A stretch of 64,000 bases of DNA from Flavobacterium soyae (lineage in GTDB: Bacteria > Bacteroidota > Bacteroidia > Flavobacteriales > Flavobacteriaceae). The translations under genes and the position numbers were made by a program. Shown one piece after another: positions 20,701 to 31,200 of this stretch (the stretch's first letter is position 1; every line of letters starts with the position of its first letter). Where the stretch lies: contig NZ_JAJQXA010000002.1 in assembly GCF_021245985.1 (NCBI RefSeq), forward strand, positions 288,668-352,667, written 5' to 3'. A model generated the notes under the pieces. That model was given only the letters and a program-made list of their open reading frames with translations. It ran no database searches and was not told the origin of the DNA.

Positions 20701-21171
20701 CACTTCTCCCTTATTATCTGCAACAAAATAGGTACGAAGAATCTCATGACGATGGATCAGATATTGAAAAGATTCCTCAAATTTATCCATATAAAAATCT
20801 CCTTCAATGTACATTGCAGTAGACATATTATAAGCCACTGAACCATTTTCAAACTGACTGATAATCCACAAACGGCCCTGAGAAGGTGTTAGTGGATACG
20901 AATCTGATGGCGCAGCTTTTGGAATAGAGTAACCACTTGATTTACTTATATCATCAAAATGAATATCTTTGTTGGGGCTTTTTTTTCCCTCAACTAATTC
21001 TTGCTTTAAAAATACAATTAATTCTTGTTTATTACTCAATATTAATTGTTTATCACTTGCTGTAACATTAGTAACATTTCCGGTAAGTCTAAGGTTTTCC
21101 TCAGAATTATCTAATGAGATGGCAATAGATTTATTTTTAAGGGTTAAAATTAGATCTTGTATAGTATTCAT
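17749..21171 (-). CDS. single-module NRPS: docking-C-A(Gly-like)-PCP
   Basis: A 1140-residue protein. Residues 1-58 look like a TubC-type docking domain. The C domain (about 90-525) has an intact HHIIGDG at 225-231 and the YPLTPSQGRLW opening of LCL domains. The A domain (about 555-1035; YTSGSTG at 700) has Asp746 and the pocket D-I-L-Q-C-G-M-I-W-K, 8 of 10 identical to the Gly code DILQLGLIWK. The PCP carries Ser1085 in LGGHSL, and the protein ends soon after it, so the chain is passed on in trans to the next enzyme, which also starts with a docking domain. The CmlA-like gene follows 9 nt downstream. Gly is only a prediction; Cys at pocket position 299 is unusual. Confidence 0.94.
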   Translation of the reverse strand: MNTIQDLILTLKNKSIAISLDNSEENLRLTGNVTNVTASDKQLILSNKQELIVFLKQELVEGKKSPNKDIHFDDISKSSGYSIPKAAPSDSYPLTPSQGRLWIISQFENGSVAYNMSTAMYIEGDFYMDKFEESFQYLIHRHEILRTYFVADNKGEVRQYILSKNKVDFKIDFKDYSDSAIQKQEADSYLELKNNEPFNLEKALLLRVSVIKLAEKKHILSLCMHHIIGDGWSMQILMLEVIQFYKNLIQGKTIQVPELSIQYKDYAAWLAAGFKNEKYQSAEQYWLNQFSNTIPVLNLSGFKPRPLVQTYNGDTFTHRFSETFLESLKTFSKEKKSTLFMTLLAAINIVLHKHTGQDDIIIGTPIAGREHPDLEKQIGLYLNTLAVRTPLNKESKFLDFLELQKTILLDAYKYQQYPFDELVGKLNLKRNAGRSPLFDVMVILQNQNQSFQNQDHISADLKISKYENNRKTSQLEMTFAFVEQGANGLLLNLNYNSDLYDHEIAKRITGHFEQVLTQVMIDQNVLLKDIICITENEKAALSQFNATEKEYAKDKTVIDLFRQQAVQVPENIAVKDDFKSYSYKELDSKSDQIAHYIAANYGTNNEPIGVCIKRSVELIPLLLGIFKAGKSYIPIDPNLPENRIKYIAENSGIKIIFANELHDDANGIQWINYDDFDTEQVTIAAYNTKVKPEDTAYIIYTSGSTGNPKGVEIGHNSLFNFLLSMKEKMNVTAQDLFFSVTTYSFDISILEFFLPLISGAEVYIAGQILFSDQKELSNKIETLKPTFIQATPSFYLLLFDAGWKGDKTIKTLCGGDVLSEKLAEKLLLSTKEVWNMYGPTETTIWSSTKKIEAPSDALNIGTPIHNTKFYILDDAMNMVPIGIAGHIFIGGDGLAKGYYNNSDLTSEKFITNPFKKNERIYNTGDLGRWLPDGNISFLGRGDNQVKIRGHRIEPAEIEMALLQYSENLLQVVIDAKEINEDKVLVAYLITDKKVDKSEIRNYMQGKLPEYMLPNYYIELDILPLTANGKVDRKALPEVSAADFIKKEYKAPTNDIEEKLTEIWQEILRVEKIGITDDFFELGGHSLIVMRLKSVIESHFLIKITTVDVFNNPTIQGISLLIKELKFINKNNNVRKSRTTI

Positions 21172-21189
21172 TATTTGAATTATGATTAA

Positions 21190-22227
21190 TTATTTTTTAT
21201 TTTGAACAAGCAGATCACGCAGTACCTTTTCATATAAAAAAGGCATTTTATCAATCTCATAAGATTGATTTTCAATTGTTATTAAACTTTTTTTAGTATT
21301 TAAATAATATAAGTTTAAAACTGTAAAACCCTTAGAATCAGAATAACCCGTATGTCCCACTTCTTTATTTTCATCATTTAGATAAAGTGCAAAACCATAA
21401 TGCATCTGTGTATTTCCAAAAATAGAATGTTTAGTTTCAGAATAAGGTGTGATCATTTGCTGAAATGATTTTTTTGAAATTAATCTGCCGCCGTACAGGT
21501 TATTGTTCCATGTTAATAAATCCTGGACATTTGATATTACTCCCCCGGCAGGAACTTCAGACGGGTCGAATGTTACGTTATCAATTTTAGTTCGGGTTCC
21601 ATTTACATAATTATAGCCATGTACAAAATTTTTAAAATCTTTTTCAGGAAACTTTGTATTTTTCATTTTACATTCCTCCATCAGTTCAGCAAACAAATTC
21701 TTGTATGGTCTTCCGGAAACTTTTTCAATTATTCTGCCTAGCAGTACATAATTCCCATTGTTGTATTTAAAAGACGAATTAGGTTTAAATGCTAATGGTG
21801 CGTTTAAATCTTCGATGCCAGATGTGTGGTTAAGCAAGTTCTTGACTGTAATGTCTAAAGGCCATTTTGGGTTTAAATCACTTAAGTATTTATTTATTGG
21901 GGCATCGAGTGTGATAGATCCTTTTTCGATCAATCTTAGTAATAATACAGCTGTAATTTGTTTACTAATAGAGAGAATTATGAATTGATCATTTTTTTTC
22001 ATTGGTATTTTATTCTCAATATCTGAATAACCAAAACTTTTACAATATTTAACCTCAGTACTATCTGCAATAAGAATTACACCATTAAATTTTCTGTCCT
22101 GATTACTGCTGTTAAAAACAGAATCGATTTTATGTTCGTACACATTATTTTCTTTTATTGCCTTTGAACATGAAATCAGAGAAAGAAAAATGAAAAGAAA
22201 CAAAGTATTTTTTTTTAAAACTGCCAT
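21190..22227 (-). CDS. lipoprotein serine hydrolase, beta-lactamase/DD-peptidase (S12) fold
   Basis: A 345-residue protein with a lipoprotein signal (LISC, Cys20), so it probably sits in a membrane facing the periplasm. The three active-site boxes of class C beta-lactamases and D-aminopeptidases are present: S86-I-S-K89, Y155-N-N157 and H292-T-G294. It lies inside the NRPS operon, 12 nt after the PCP-E enzyme and 18 nt before the next NRPS, so it is a cluster gene. Two roles fit: cutting a D-residue from a pro-peptide after export, as ClbP, ZmaM and XcnG do in other clusters, or self-protection. It lacks the three C-terminal membrane helices of the ClbP group, so a direct match to that group is not supported. 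Confidence 0.88.
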   Translation of the reverse strand: MAVLKKNTLFLFIFLSLISCSKAIKENNVYEHKIDSVFNSSNQDRKFNGVILIADSTEVKYCKSFGYSDIENKIPMKKNDQFIILSISKQITAVLLLRLIEKGSITLDAPINKYLSDLNPKWPLDITVKNLLNHTSGIEDLNAPLAFKPNSSFKYNNGNYVLLGRIIEKVSGRPYKNLFAELMEECKMKNTKFPEKDFKNFVHGYNYVNGTRTKIDNVTFDPSEVPAGGVISNVQDLLTWNNNLYGGRLISKKSFQQMITPYSETKHSIFGNTQMHYGFALYLNDENKEVGHTGYSDSKGFTVLNLYYLNTKKSLITIENQSYEIDKMPFLYEKVLRDLLVQNKK

Positions 22228-22239
22228 ATCTTTTTATTG

Positions 22240-25200
22240 TTAGACTAGTTGTTCTATTATATTTATCAAATGATTTTTATACGACTGAGATAACATCTCA
22301 ATTTCCTTAATTGTAAAATGAAATTTGTTGAAATTGATGTAGAGTATCAACCTTCCTTCGTTTATGATTCCGGTGAAATTAAGAATGTCGTTGCATTGGC
22401 TTTTTTCAGAAGCATCCTGATAAACAAATTCTACCCCGCTAAAAAGACTGTTATTTAAATTGTTTCTGATACTTGACGCAAAATCCCCTAAATAATTAAA
22501 TGTAATTTCCGGCTCAACATTTAAATCTTCATTTTTTAAATATTTCAATATTCCATATCCAATACCTTTGTTTGGAATGGTGTTAAGATTATTTTTAATG
22601 TCAAGCAAAGTTTCTATAACATCCTTATTATTTTCTTTTAAGTCAATATGGACTGGAAACATTGAGGTAAACCAGCCTATGGTTCTTGAAATATCTAAAT
22701 CATAACCTATATTTTCTCTTCCGTGTCCTTCTAAATTCAATAAAATTTTATGGAATCCAAATCTTTCATTTACCGCCAGAACAAGAGCTGTGATTAGTAT
22801 TTCATTAATTTCTGTCTGATGTTTTTTATAACATTTAGTGATTAAATCTTGTGTTTTATCCTCATCAAGAGTTACGAAATATTTTTCTCTTTCGCTTATT
22901 GTATTGGCAGCACCAGAATTAATTTGTAAAGTATCGAAAGGCTTTTTGTTGATATTTTGCCAATAAACACTCTCGCCTATCAGGCTAAATTTATTTGAAT
23001 ATTCTATAAGTTTTCCTTGCCATTCTTTTAGAGAACTGCCTTTTTGTGGCATTTGGAAATGGGTATCATATAAAATTTTATGATACAAATTAGACAAATC
23101 TTCTGCAAGAATCCTGAACGAAACACCGTCAACTAATAAATGATGCACAATAAATAAAAGTTTATCCTTCTTTTCGTTTTTCAACAAACAAACTTGTATT
23201 AATGGCCCCTTCTCAATATTGAACTGTTTGCTCAGTGCTTTGCTTTTTTCAGTAAAATCGTTTTCATTCTCATAAAAATTAGTTGAAAAACGATACATAT
23301 TATCAAAATCTCCATAATACTGTGTCCAGTGATTCTCATTTTTTTTAAACTTAATCCGTAAGGTATCGTGATATTGAATTAGCTCATGAACAGCTTTTTT
23401 CATAATTTCTTCCTGTATTTCCTGAGCATCTAAAACAATAGATTGATTGTAATGATTGTAATCCCCTTTCTTTTTTTCAAAAAATAATTTCTGAATTGGT
23501 GAAAGTGGTACATCTCCGGAAAAAATATCCTCCTTGTTCTGGACTGCCTTTTTTAATTTTACCTTTTCTGAAAAATCTTTTATTACAGGATTCTTTATAA
23601 TTTCACCCAGACTAAGCAAATATCCGCTCTGGCTCAATCTTGAAACCACCTGAATTGATTTTATAGAATCTCCTCCTAATTCAAAGAAATTATCATTTAC
23701 AGATATGGATTTTCTATTAAAAATTTCTTCGAGTATCGCAATAATTCTTGTTTGTATCTCATTTTCAGGACTGATAAATTCAGAGGTCGCTTTTTGCAAA
23801 TTTACATTTGGCAACTTCTTTCTATCTACTTTACCATTTGATGTCATAGGTATACTATCGATCTCTACAACAATAGACGGCATCATATGCATCGGAAGGT
23901 TTTTCTTTAGATTCTCCTTGAATCTCTGCTCATTATAGCCTTCTTTTGTAATTATATATACAACCAGTATTTTATCTAAGTTTAAATTATCAATAATCGT
24001 AACGCAACATTCTTTGATATAATCTTGTTGAATAATGGTCGCCTCAATTTCACTTAATTCAACTCTGTATCCCTGAATTTTTACCTGATTGTCAAATCTT
24101 GATCCAAATTCAATTTCTCCATTCAGGTTCATTCTTACTAAATCACCTGTCTTGTATAATTGGTCTTCGTCGTCCTGAAATGGATTTTTTATACGTTTTT
24201 CATTTGTTAAAGAAGGCTGATTTAAATAACCGCGAAAAATGCCTTTTCCTCCTATTAAAAGTTCTCCCCAAATTCCCTTTGGGCATAAATTTAAATTTTC
24301 GTCGACTACATAAATCTTCGTGTTTGAAAAAGGTTTACCAATAGGCACATTTTTTCCTGTCAAATTATCTTTTACTTCATGCAGTAATTTTCCTATTGTG
24401 GCCTCTGTTGGTCCATAATGATTGATAATACGTATTGACGGTTTTACCTTTTTTATTTTATTTATGATGCTGTTCGAAAGTTCTTCTCCTCCAAAAATGA
24501 TCATACTGTTAGGCAGCAGTAAGTTATTATCAACCTCTAATGATTTCCAGTAAGTAGAAACTATTTTAATACAATCGATCTCATGTTTTGCAAAGTAATT
24601 GTGTATGTATAAGGAATCCCTCAATTCTTCTTTAGAAAACAGATGTAGTGTATTTCCGTAGATTAACGAGCTATACAATACTGTATTTCCTAAATCTGTA
24701 GCCAGGGTTGACATGAGACAATTAACTTTGTTTTTTCCAATGCTGATCTTATTGTTCAATCCAATAAAATAATCAGATAAATTTTCATGGCTGATCATAA
24801 CACCTTTAGGATTACCTGTCGTCCCAGAAGTATAAATAATATAAGCCAGATCAGCAGGATTTACACTATTAGAAGTTGCTGTAAGCTGCATTTGATTCCA
24901 ATCTCCATTTTTGTCATCTAAATTTATTATCTCAACACCTTTATTGGCAAAAACCGCTGAATCAATTTGACTGCTTATTACGAAACTAGCTTTTGTATCC
25001 TGTATAATATATGATATTCTATCCTCAGGAATATCAGAATCAAGCGGAATATATATCCCGCCAGATTTCATTATACCTAATATTCCTATTACGGATTTAT
25101 CCATATTAGTATTAAAACACAGCAATATATTGGGATTTTTTTCTACTCCCTCCTTTATCAAATAATGGGCTAATTGATTTGACTTTTCATCTAATTCTTT

Positions 25201-26169
25201 GTAGCTCAAACTTATTCCGTCAGAAACTACTGCTATATTATCCGGATTACTGCGTACCTGTTCTCTGAAAAAGTCAAGAATTGTGTGATTTTGCTTTTCT
25301 TCATTTACACTAATATTGAAGGACAGTAATTCGTATTTTTCCTCTGCCGTTATACATTCTATTTCTTTTATTGCAATAGCAGGATTAACAATAACACTAG
25401 TCATAATTTTTTCAAAATGACAAAATATTCTACTGATAATTTCATTTTCATAAATAACAGCATTGTACTCAATTACCAAGTCTAGTTTTTCAGATTCAAT
25501 GAAACTAAAAGAAATATCCGGGATATGGTTTTTAAAGTCAGGTTCCGTCCATTTAGGATGGTTTATTCCATCTTCTTTTAGTAGTTCTTTATGATTTAAA
25601 ACAACTAATACATTAAAAAGCCCAGAAAGACTAACATCTTTATTCAATTGATCTATTAATTCATCAAAAGGATATTGCTGATGTTCCAGCGCATTCGATA
25701 AAACTTTTTTCTGAAATTGTAAAAATTCCAGAAATTTACTTTCCTTATCAATCTGAGTTCGGATTGCAAGTGTATTCGTGTAACTATCAGACAGATTTTC
25801 TATATTAAAATGATCCTGTCCTGCTATAATGGTTCCGGTTATAATGTCGTCCAGTTTTGTATATTTATAAAGCAAAACATTTACTGCCGCCATTAAGCTT
25901 GTAAACAAGTTAGTTTGTTGCTCTTGCGAAAATTTCTTTATTTTTTCAAGAAAATCTTTTGAAAAACTATGAGTAACTGATTCTCCTTTAAAGGTTGGAA
26001 TTAAGGGACGAGTCTTAAAACTGGGTAAATCTAATATTGGAATTTCTCCTTTGAACTGATTCAGCCAATACTGCTCAGAAGCTTGATATCTTTCTTTGCC
26101 TAAGAAAGATATCAGTTCTTCTTTTCTATCTTGTTTAAGATTTTTATCAATGGAATATAAATCTTTCAT
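22240..26169 (-). CDS. NRPS: half C-A(Asp-like)-PCP-E
   Basis: A 1309-residue protein. The first 290 residues match only the second lobe of a C domain (from SEQYWLNQF at 31-39, PFDEL near 167); the first lobe with HHxxxDG is missing and the 158 nt upstream are too short to hold it. The A domain (about 295-790; YTSGTTG at 446) has Asp492 and pocket D-L-T-K-I-G-H-I-G-K, one change from the Asp code DLTKVGHIGK. Then come a PCP (Ser835) and a full E domain (885-1309; HHLLVDG at 1009, EGHGRE). It should make D-Asp, or D-Asn, on its PCP. Without a working C domain it can only start a chain or donate its residue to another enzyme. Its half C domain resembles that of the next NRPS. Confidence 0.93.
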   Translation of the reverse strand: MKDLYSIDKNLKQDRKEELISFLGKERYQASEQYWLNQFKGEIPILDLPSFKTRPLIPTFKGESVTHSFSKDFLEKIKKFSQEQQTNLFTSLMAAVNVLLYKYTKLDDIITGTIIAGQDHFNIENLSDSYTNTLAIRTQIDKESKFLEFLQFQKKVLSNALEHQQYPFDELIDQLNKDVSLSGLFNVLVVLNHKELLKEDGINHPKWTEPDFKNHIPDISFSFIESEKLDLVIEYNAVIYENEIISRIFCHFEKIMTSVIVNPAIAIKEIECITAEEKYELLSFNISVNEEKQNHTILDFFREQVRSNPDNIAVVSDGISLSYKELDEKSNQLAHYLIKEGVEKNPNILLCFNTNMDKSVIGILGIMKSGGIYIPLDSDIPEDRISYIIQDTKASFVISSQIDSAVFANKGVEIINLDDKNGDWNQMQLTATSNSVNPADLAYIIYTSGTTGNPKGVMISHENLSDYFIGLNNKISIGKNKVNCLMSTLATDLGNTVLYSSLIYGNTLHLFSKEELRDSLYIHNYFAKHEIDCIKIVSTYWKSLEVDNNLLLPNSMIIFGGEELSNSIINKIKKVKPSIRIINHYGPTEATIGKLLHEVKDNLTGKNVPIGKPFSNTKIYVVDENLNLCPKGIWGELLIGGKGIFRGYLNQPSLTNEKRIKNPFQDDEDQLYKTGDLVRMNLNGEIEFGSRFDNQVKIQGYRVELSEIEATIIQQDYIKECCVTIIDNLNLDKILVVYIITKEGYNEQRFKENLKKNLPMHMMPSIVVEIDSIPMTSNGKVDRKKLPNVNLQKATSEFISPENEIQTRIIAILEEIFNRKSISVNDNFFELGGDSIKSIQVVSRLSQSGYLLSLGEIIKNPVIKDFSEKVKLKKAVQNKEDIFSGDVPLSPIQKLFFEKKKGDYNHYNQSIVLDAQEIQEEIMKKAVHELIQYHDTLRIKFKKNENHWTQYYGDFDNMYRFSTNFYENENDFTEKSKALSKQFNIEKGPLIQVCLLKNEKKDKLLFIVHHLLVDGVSFRILAEDLSNLYHKILYDTHFQMPQKGSSLKEWQGKLIEYSNKFSLIGESVYWQNINKKPFDTLQINSGAANTISEREKYFVTLDEDKTQDLITKCYKKHQTEINEILITALVLAVNERFGFHKILLNLEGHGRENIGYDLDISRTIGWFTSMFPVHIDLKENNKDVIETLLDIKNNLNTIPNKGIGYGILKYLKNEDLNVEPEITFNYLGDFASSIRNNLNNSLFSGVEFVYQDASEKSQCNDILNFTGIINEGRLILYINFNKFHFTIKEIEMLSQSYKNHLINIIEQLV

Positions 26170-26327
26170 GAGAAATTAAATATTTTTTTATTATTATTTA
26201 AACTTTACTTTTTGTTAATCGTAATTAGCATTACACACTTAACCAACTTACTATCAATGACCTAAAAGCTATTACAAATATTTGCTTTTCTTTATTTAAG
26301 TCCCGTTGAACGAATCTTTAAAATGTT

Positions 26328-28040
26328 TTACAAAGTCTCGTATAAATCAATTTTTTGTTTTCTCTCGTAAAGTTTGTGATTACACCAGAAATAATTGACA
26401 GTTTCCCATTCCATTACACTCTTTAAATCAGGGAAAAATCCTTTACCTCTAAAGTTTGCACTGGTATTGCACAGTAATGGAATTCCGCTTACGTCCTTAT
26501 AGTGTGACAGTAATTCATAAATTACATCATTCTCATTCTCATTAACAGTTTGAAGCCTGGCGCTTCCGTCAAGATGAACAATAGCCGGAACTTTATTATC
26601 CCATTCTTTTCTTACTGTATGTTCAAAAAGCATAAATGGATCCGGATTTCCTGGAAAAAATACTTCCGGAGCATCATTTTCTAAACAAATTGGTGCTACA
26701 GGTCTGTAAAATTCTCTTCCTTTTACTTTATTAAGCAAACTTTTCATTTTAATGTTTGTGGCAGGCGAAATAATACTTCTGTTTCCTAATGATCTTGGAC
26801 CAAGCTCTGCACGGCCATTAAGAACAACAACAGGTTCGTCTTTTTCGTGCAATAAAGTGGCAAGTTCTTTAATAGAAAATGGCTTGGTTAAATACGTATC
26901 ACTTTCCTCAATATTTTCAATAATTCCGGGACCACTATAAACATTCCAATCCAAAACGGCTGTATCCGTTTTATCTAGCATGGCACAGCACGCAACTCCA
27001 ATTGCACTTCCTGAATCATTAGGAAAAGGCGGCACCCACATGGTATCAAAAATCCCCGCATTACGTAATTTACTGTTCCATTTTATGCTTAAAGCGCATC
27101 CTCCTACAAAACAAAAATTTGATCTTGAATAAGGTAGTTTATCTATTATAATTTTTAATCTTTCGATTAAAAGGTTTTCAAGAAAAATATGAAACGTACA
27201 TAGTACATCTTCATTACTTAATCCGATTGAATCACATAATTGTTTAGATTGACTAATGAATTGTTGTGTAATCCAATTGACATTTTTAATATTTACTACA
27301 CCTTTTATCTCTGCTTCCAATTCATTATAGATTCTGAAAAAATGCTGCAATAATTCTTCATTTTTATTTCCAAGTGCGATATATGCCATCAATTTCCCAG
27401 AAATAGCGTAATCTTTTTTGTTTTCGCTAAATGGGCTAAATTCATACGCAAATTCTGGGTAAACACCGCCAAACATTAAAAAAACAGGTCCACAGTTTAC
27501 TGTCTTTTTTTCCTTTGCCTCATAATAAAATAGTTGAGGAACCATTCCTCCGTCCCATGATAATACATATGAGTTTTCATTGTTTTTTGCATATGGACTT
27601 GTGCAGTAAGCACCAAAAATATGTCCTGAAACATGCATATAACTCGTATAAGATAAATTTAAGGCATCAATTTTGGCATCATGAGATTTTAAAACATCAT
27701 CTGTTTCTGATAATAAAACTCCATATTTTGATAATTTTAAATCAATAAAGAAATCCTTTGACAATTCAAGATCTTTTAAAATTGTCACCTCATCTTCCTG
27801 CTCTGACTTTAATACTTCCTGCTTATCATTTCTCCATCCATCAATAGCAATCTTGTCTAATGTAGCAAAACTGTAGCTATATTTATTTAATATAGATTCA
27901 ACTTCTTCAAATGTCAGGTTAAAATCGGCTAACCTAAAATTGTTATTTAATTTTTCCATTTCATACGAAAAAATTAATTTTCCATTATCAATTAATGCAA
28001 GTGCTCCGTCATGACTTGATTTTATTCCTAGTATCTTCAT
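26328..28040 (-). CDS. O-carbamoyltransferase (NodU/CmcH/TobZ family)
   Basis: A 570-residue protein of the family that moves a carbamoyl group from carbamoyl phosphate, through carbamoyl-AMP, to a hydroxyl of an antibiotic or sugar. The N-terminal half starts with MKILGIKSSHDGALAL and contains SGHIFGAYCTSPY and LSWDGG, marks of the ASKHA-type part. The C-terminal YrdC-like part has GRAELGPRSLGNRS near residues 405-418 and CNTSANFRGKG near 530. It is cytoplasmic. It lies between two NRPS genes with gaps of 168 and 158 nt. Possible acceptors are the glycerate hydroxyl brought in by the FkbH domain, the Ser side chain, or a beta-hydroxyl made by the two hydroxylases; the sequence does not tell which. 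Confidence 0.92.
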   Translation of the reverse strand: MKILGIKSSHDGALALIDNGKLIFSYEMEKLNNNFRLADFNLTFEEVESILNKYSYSFATLDKIAIDGWRNDKQEVLKSEQEDEVTILKDLELSKDFFIDLKLSKYGVLLSETDDVLKSHDAKIDALNLSYTSYMHVSGHIFGAYCTSPYAKNNENSYVLSWDGGMVPQLFYYEAKEKKTVNCGPVFLMFGGVYPEFAYEFSPFSENKKDYAISGKLMAYIALGNKNEELLQHFFRIYNELEAEIKGVVNIKNVNWITQQFISQSKQLCDSIGLSNEDVLCTFHIFLENLLIERLKIIIDKLPYSRSNFCFVGGCALSIKWNSKLRNAGIFDTMWVPPFPNDSGSAIGVACCAMLDKTDTAVLDWNVYSGPGIIENIEESDTYLTKPFSIKELATLLHEKDEPVVVLNGRAELGPRSLGNRSIISPATNIKMKSLLNKVKGREFYRPVAPICLENDAPEVFFPGNPDPFMLFEHTVRKEWDNKVPAIVHLDGSARLQTVNENENDVIYELLSHYKDVSGIPLLCNTSANFRGKGFFPDLKSVMEWETVNYFWCNHKLYERKQKIDLYETL

Positions 28041-28208
28041 TGTTTATTTTTTACCTTATTATTTAGTTTAATATTTATTGATTAGGATTCGATTCTGTAT
28101 TGATCTTAATTTTTATTGTGAATGATCCAAAATTCATTTAACCTTCAGAAAGAGAGAATTTCTTTCAAAACGAGAAAGTTTTTCATGAGATGACAACTTA
28201 TTGTCAAA

Positions 28209-31200
28209 CTATAAAATCATTTCCTGAATTTCATTTGATTCGTTCTCTTCATTGATTGCTCCAGATCCATTGTTTACTATAAAACCTGACAGTTTTTCTA
28301 TAGAACTATTATCAAAGAAATCGTTCAGACTAACTTCTAACTTGTGGTTATAATACATTCTGGAAAGTACATGGGTCGCCTTTAAAGAGTTACCTCCCAA
28401 ATCAAAGAAATCATCATCAAGACCTATCTTGTTTGTATTTAAGACTTCTGAAAAAATGTTCCATAAAATAGTCTCAATTGAATTTGCAGATCCTACTGAA
28501 ATAAGAGTTGATTTATTGAATTTTGTATAATCTAATAATCTTAATATTTTATAGATATTAGAATGCTGATCAGAATTATGGTTTCTTATTACGTTATCAT
28601 CCCAAATCCACCCAATAACATCCTCATTGAGGGTTTCAGATTTTTTTACATTATAATCTTCAACTTTCAAATCATTATTTAACAAAGCAGCCGGACTTTC
28701 GTAAGGCTGATTTACAGATACATTTATAGCTGTATTTTTTCTTTCCCAATGCTGCAATTCCATATTAAAATTGTAATTTTCCAGAAGATTAAGCGTGTCC
28801 AAAAACTTTTTGAATGCCGTATTTTTGCCAGTCTCTTTAAATAAGAATTTTACATTTTTAGATTTCTCAAAATACAAATCCTTTATTATAGATAAGATTT
28901 CATATTCAACACCTTTTCCTAAAACCCTACAGCTTAAAAAGAAATTTGTAATGGTCAAATCTCCCTGATCTTCTTTTAAAATAACGCAGCCTACGATACC
29001 ATAATCACCAAATAAATCTTTTAAAGTGACAGAATATCCTTTATATCCTCGAGCCGTCATGTTATGCAAATCAGAATCCTCCAGAATTACCCCATTCATA
29101 TTGAACTGATTGGTTCTTTTAGAAAGCTGAACCATTCTTTTCAGACTATTGTTATCAATTTCATTAAAGTACAACTGCAGATTTAATTTTGATAAAAAAT
29201 CAATATTTTGATCCTTGCTTTCTTCTACATATTTGTTTCTTTCTTTTTCTGAGAGATACATTTCGTTTCTCAGTTTATCCTCTGATGTAATATCAAACTT
29301 GTCCAAAGAAATAATACTGTTTAAAAAACCAGCAATATGCAAATCATTTTCAGGAAGTTGTAATGTCAGCACTTCAGGATTTCCTACGATCATATTATGG
29401 CACTCCATCACATTATCATCAATAAAAATGAAATTGTTTAAAGATAAATTCAATTCAGTGGCGATTTCCTTTATATTGAGATGCTTCTCATTCCAGTTAA
29501 TTCGGGAAGAAATAATATGGGTTTGTTTGAGGAGCATATCAGGATGATTTTGAAAAATATTCCAAACATCTTCTTCATTATTTTTACTCAAAAGCACTAT
29601 TAAAAATCCTTCCTCATGCTTTTTTATGATGAATTCCTGTAGATATTGATGCCCTGCTGTTATTTTGATGTCTTCTATACTATCTTCTCCACAAACACCT
29701 GCCCATAAAGTATTATCACAGTCTAGAGCAATAACTTTTGACAGAATTGTCGATTTATTAAGAATTACACGCGTTATATAAGATGAAATTGAATAATAAA
29801 ATTCTTCTTTATAAGGAATGTTTGCATTTTTATTTCTGTAATAATCAAAAATTGGTACCCAAGGGAAAATTTCAGAAAAATTCAATAAATTGATCAGAGT
29901 TACATTCTCTATTCCTTTAGATATGTTGGCCAATTTATTGTAATAGATAATTATTTGTTCATTTGCATCTTCATTGTATTGATCATGGGCTATAGGAAGA
30001 ATAAATAGCAATATTGTTCTCTCTTTAGCAATTTTTATCAATGATTCCTCTAATTTATTATATACTAAGGGTAAAGAATTAGTATTATTTTGATCTATAT
30101 AATCCTCAAAACGGTTAAATACAACAACTAAATCATTATTTCCTGAAGAATGATGAATTTCATTCAATCCCTGTAAAACCTGATTGTAATCAAAAAAAGA
30201 AATATTATGATTGATCCTGAATTCCTTAAACCAAAAATCTAAATGATCATTTAGAGGATTACTCACAAAGGAAGAAAGTATTTGTATCGATTGTTGAGTA
30301 TTTACAAGTTGTTTTTTTTCTAAATTTTTAATTGGATTATTTAAATCTGCTACTGAATTTACAATCATAGACTCAAAATTATTCAGTACATTTTCCATCG
30401 AATCACTTCTGAAAAGGTTAGAATTATATTCTAATTGAATCGTAATTTCCTCTTTTCCGATAGTGACATCTAATTTAAAATCTAATTTAGAAGAGTCTCT
30501 CTCTGTTGTATCAATGTATTTTGTGATTTCTGTATTATCTGACAACATCACTTTTAAATCCTGATCTTCTTCATTATGAAATACAATCATAGTATCAAAA
30601 ATCGAGTTTCTGGAATAATCTGTCTGCTCATTAAATTTTTCAATCATTAAATCAAAAGGGTACTCTTGATTTTCATAAACCTGCAGAACATCCTTATGCA
30701 GTTCGGCTAAATATTGTTTTAAGGTATAATTCTTATTAACGTTAATTTTCAGGGGCAGATAATTAATAAATACACCTATAAGCTGTTCTAAATCAACATG
30801 ATTTCTTCCCGAAACAATTGTTCCGATGATAAACTCATCTTGTTTAGCATACAAGTGAATTAATAAGCCGTAAATACCAATAAAATAGTCGTTTACATTG
30901 ATATTGTATAACTCTAAATTTTTCTTGAGATTGCTAATTTTTTTTCCACTTATGATAGTCTGAACACTATTACCATCGTAGGTCATTTTTTTGAGTCTTG
31001 GAAAGTCTAATGGAAAATTAAGAGGCTCTATTTTTGAAACAAAGAAATTCTGCCAGAACTGTTCTTGCTTTTTACAGTTTTTTTCATGCCAATACACAAA
31101 ATCTTTATATTGTACTTTTAATAAAGGAAGATTGATTTTTTCATTTTTTATAATAGAATTGTAAAAAACAGGTATTTCACGATTAATAATTGTTCTTGAC

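Noticed and set aside
29215..29547. Plus-strand ORFs of 60-110 codons inside the NRPS genes
   Set aside because: They lie wholly within minus-strand NRPS coding sequence with clear domain motifs and show no protein-family features.
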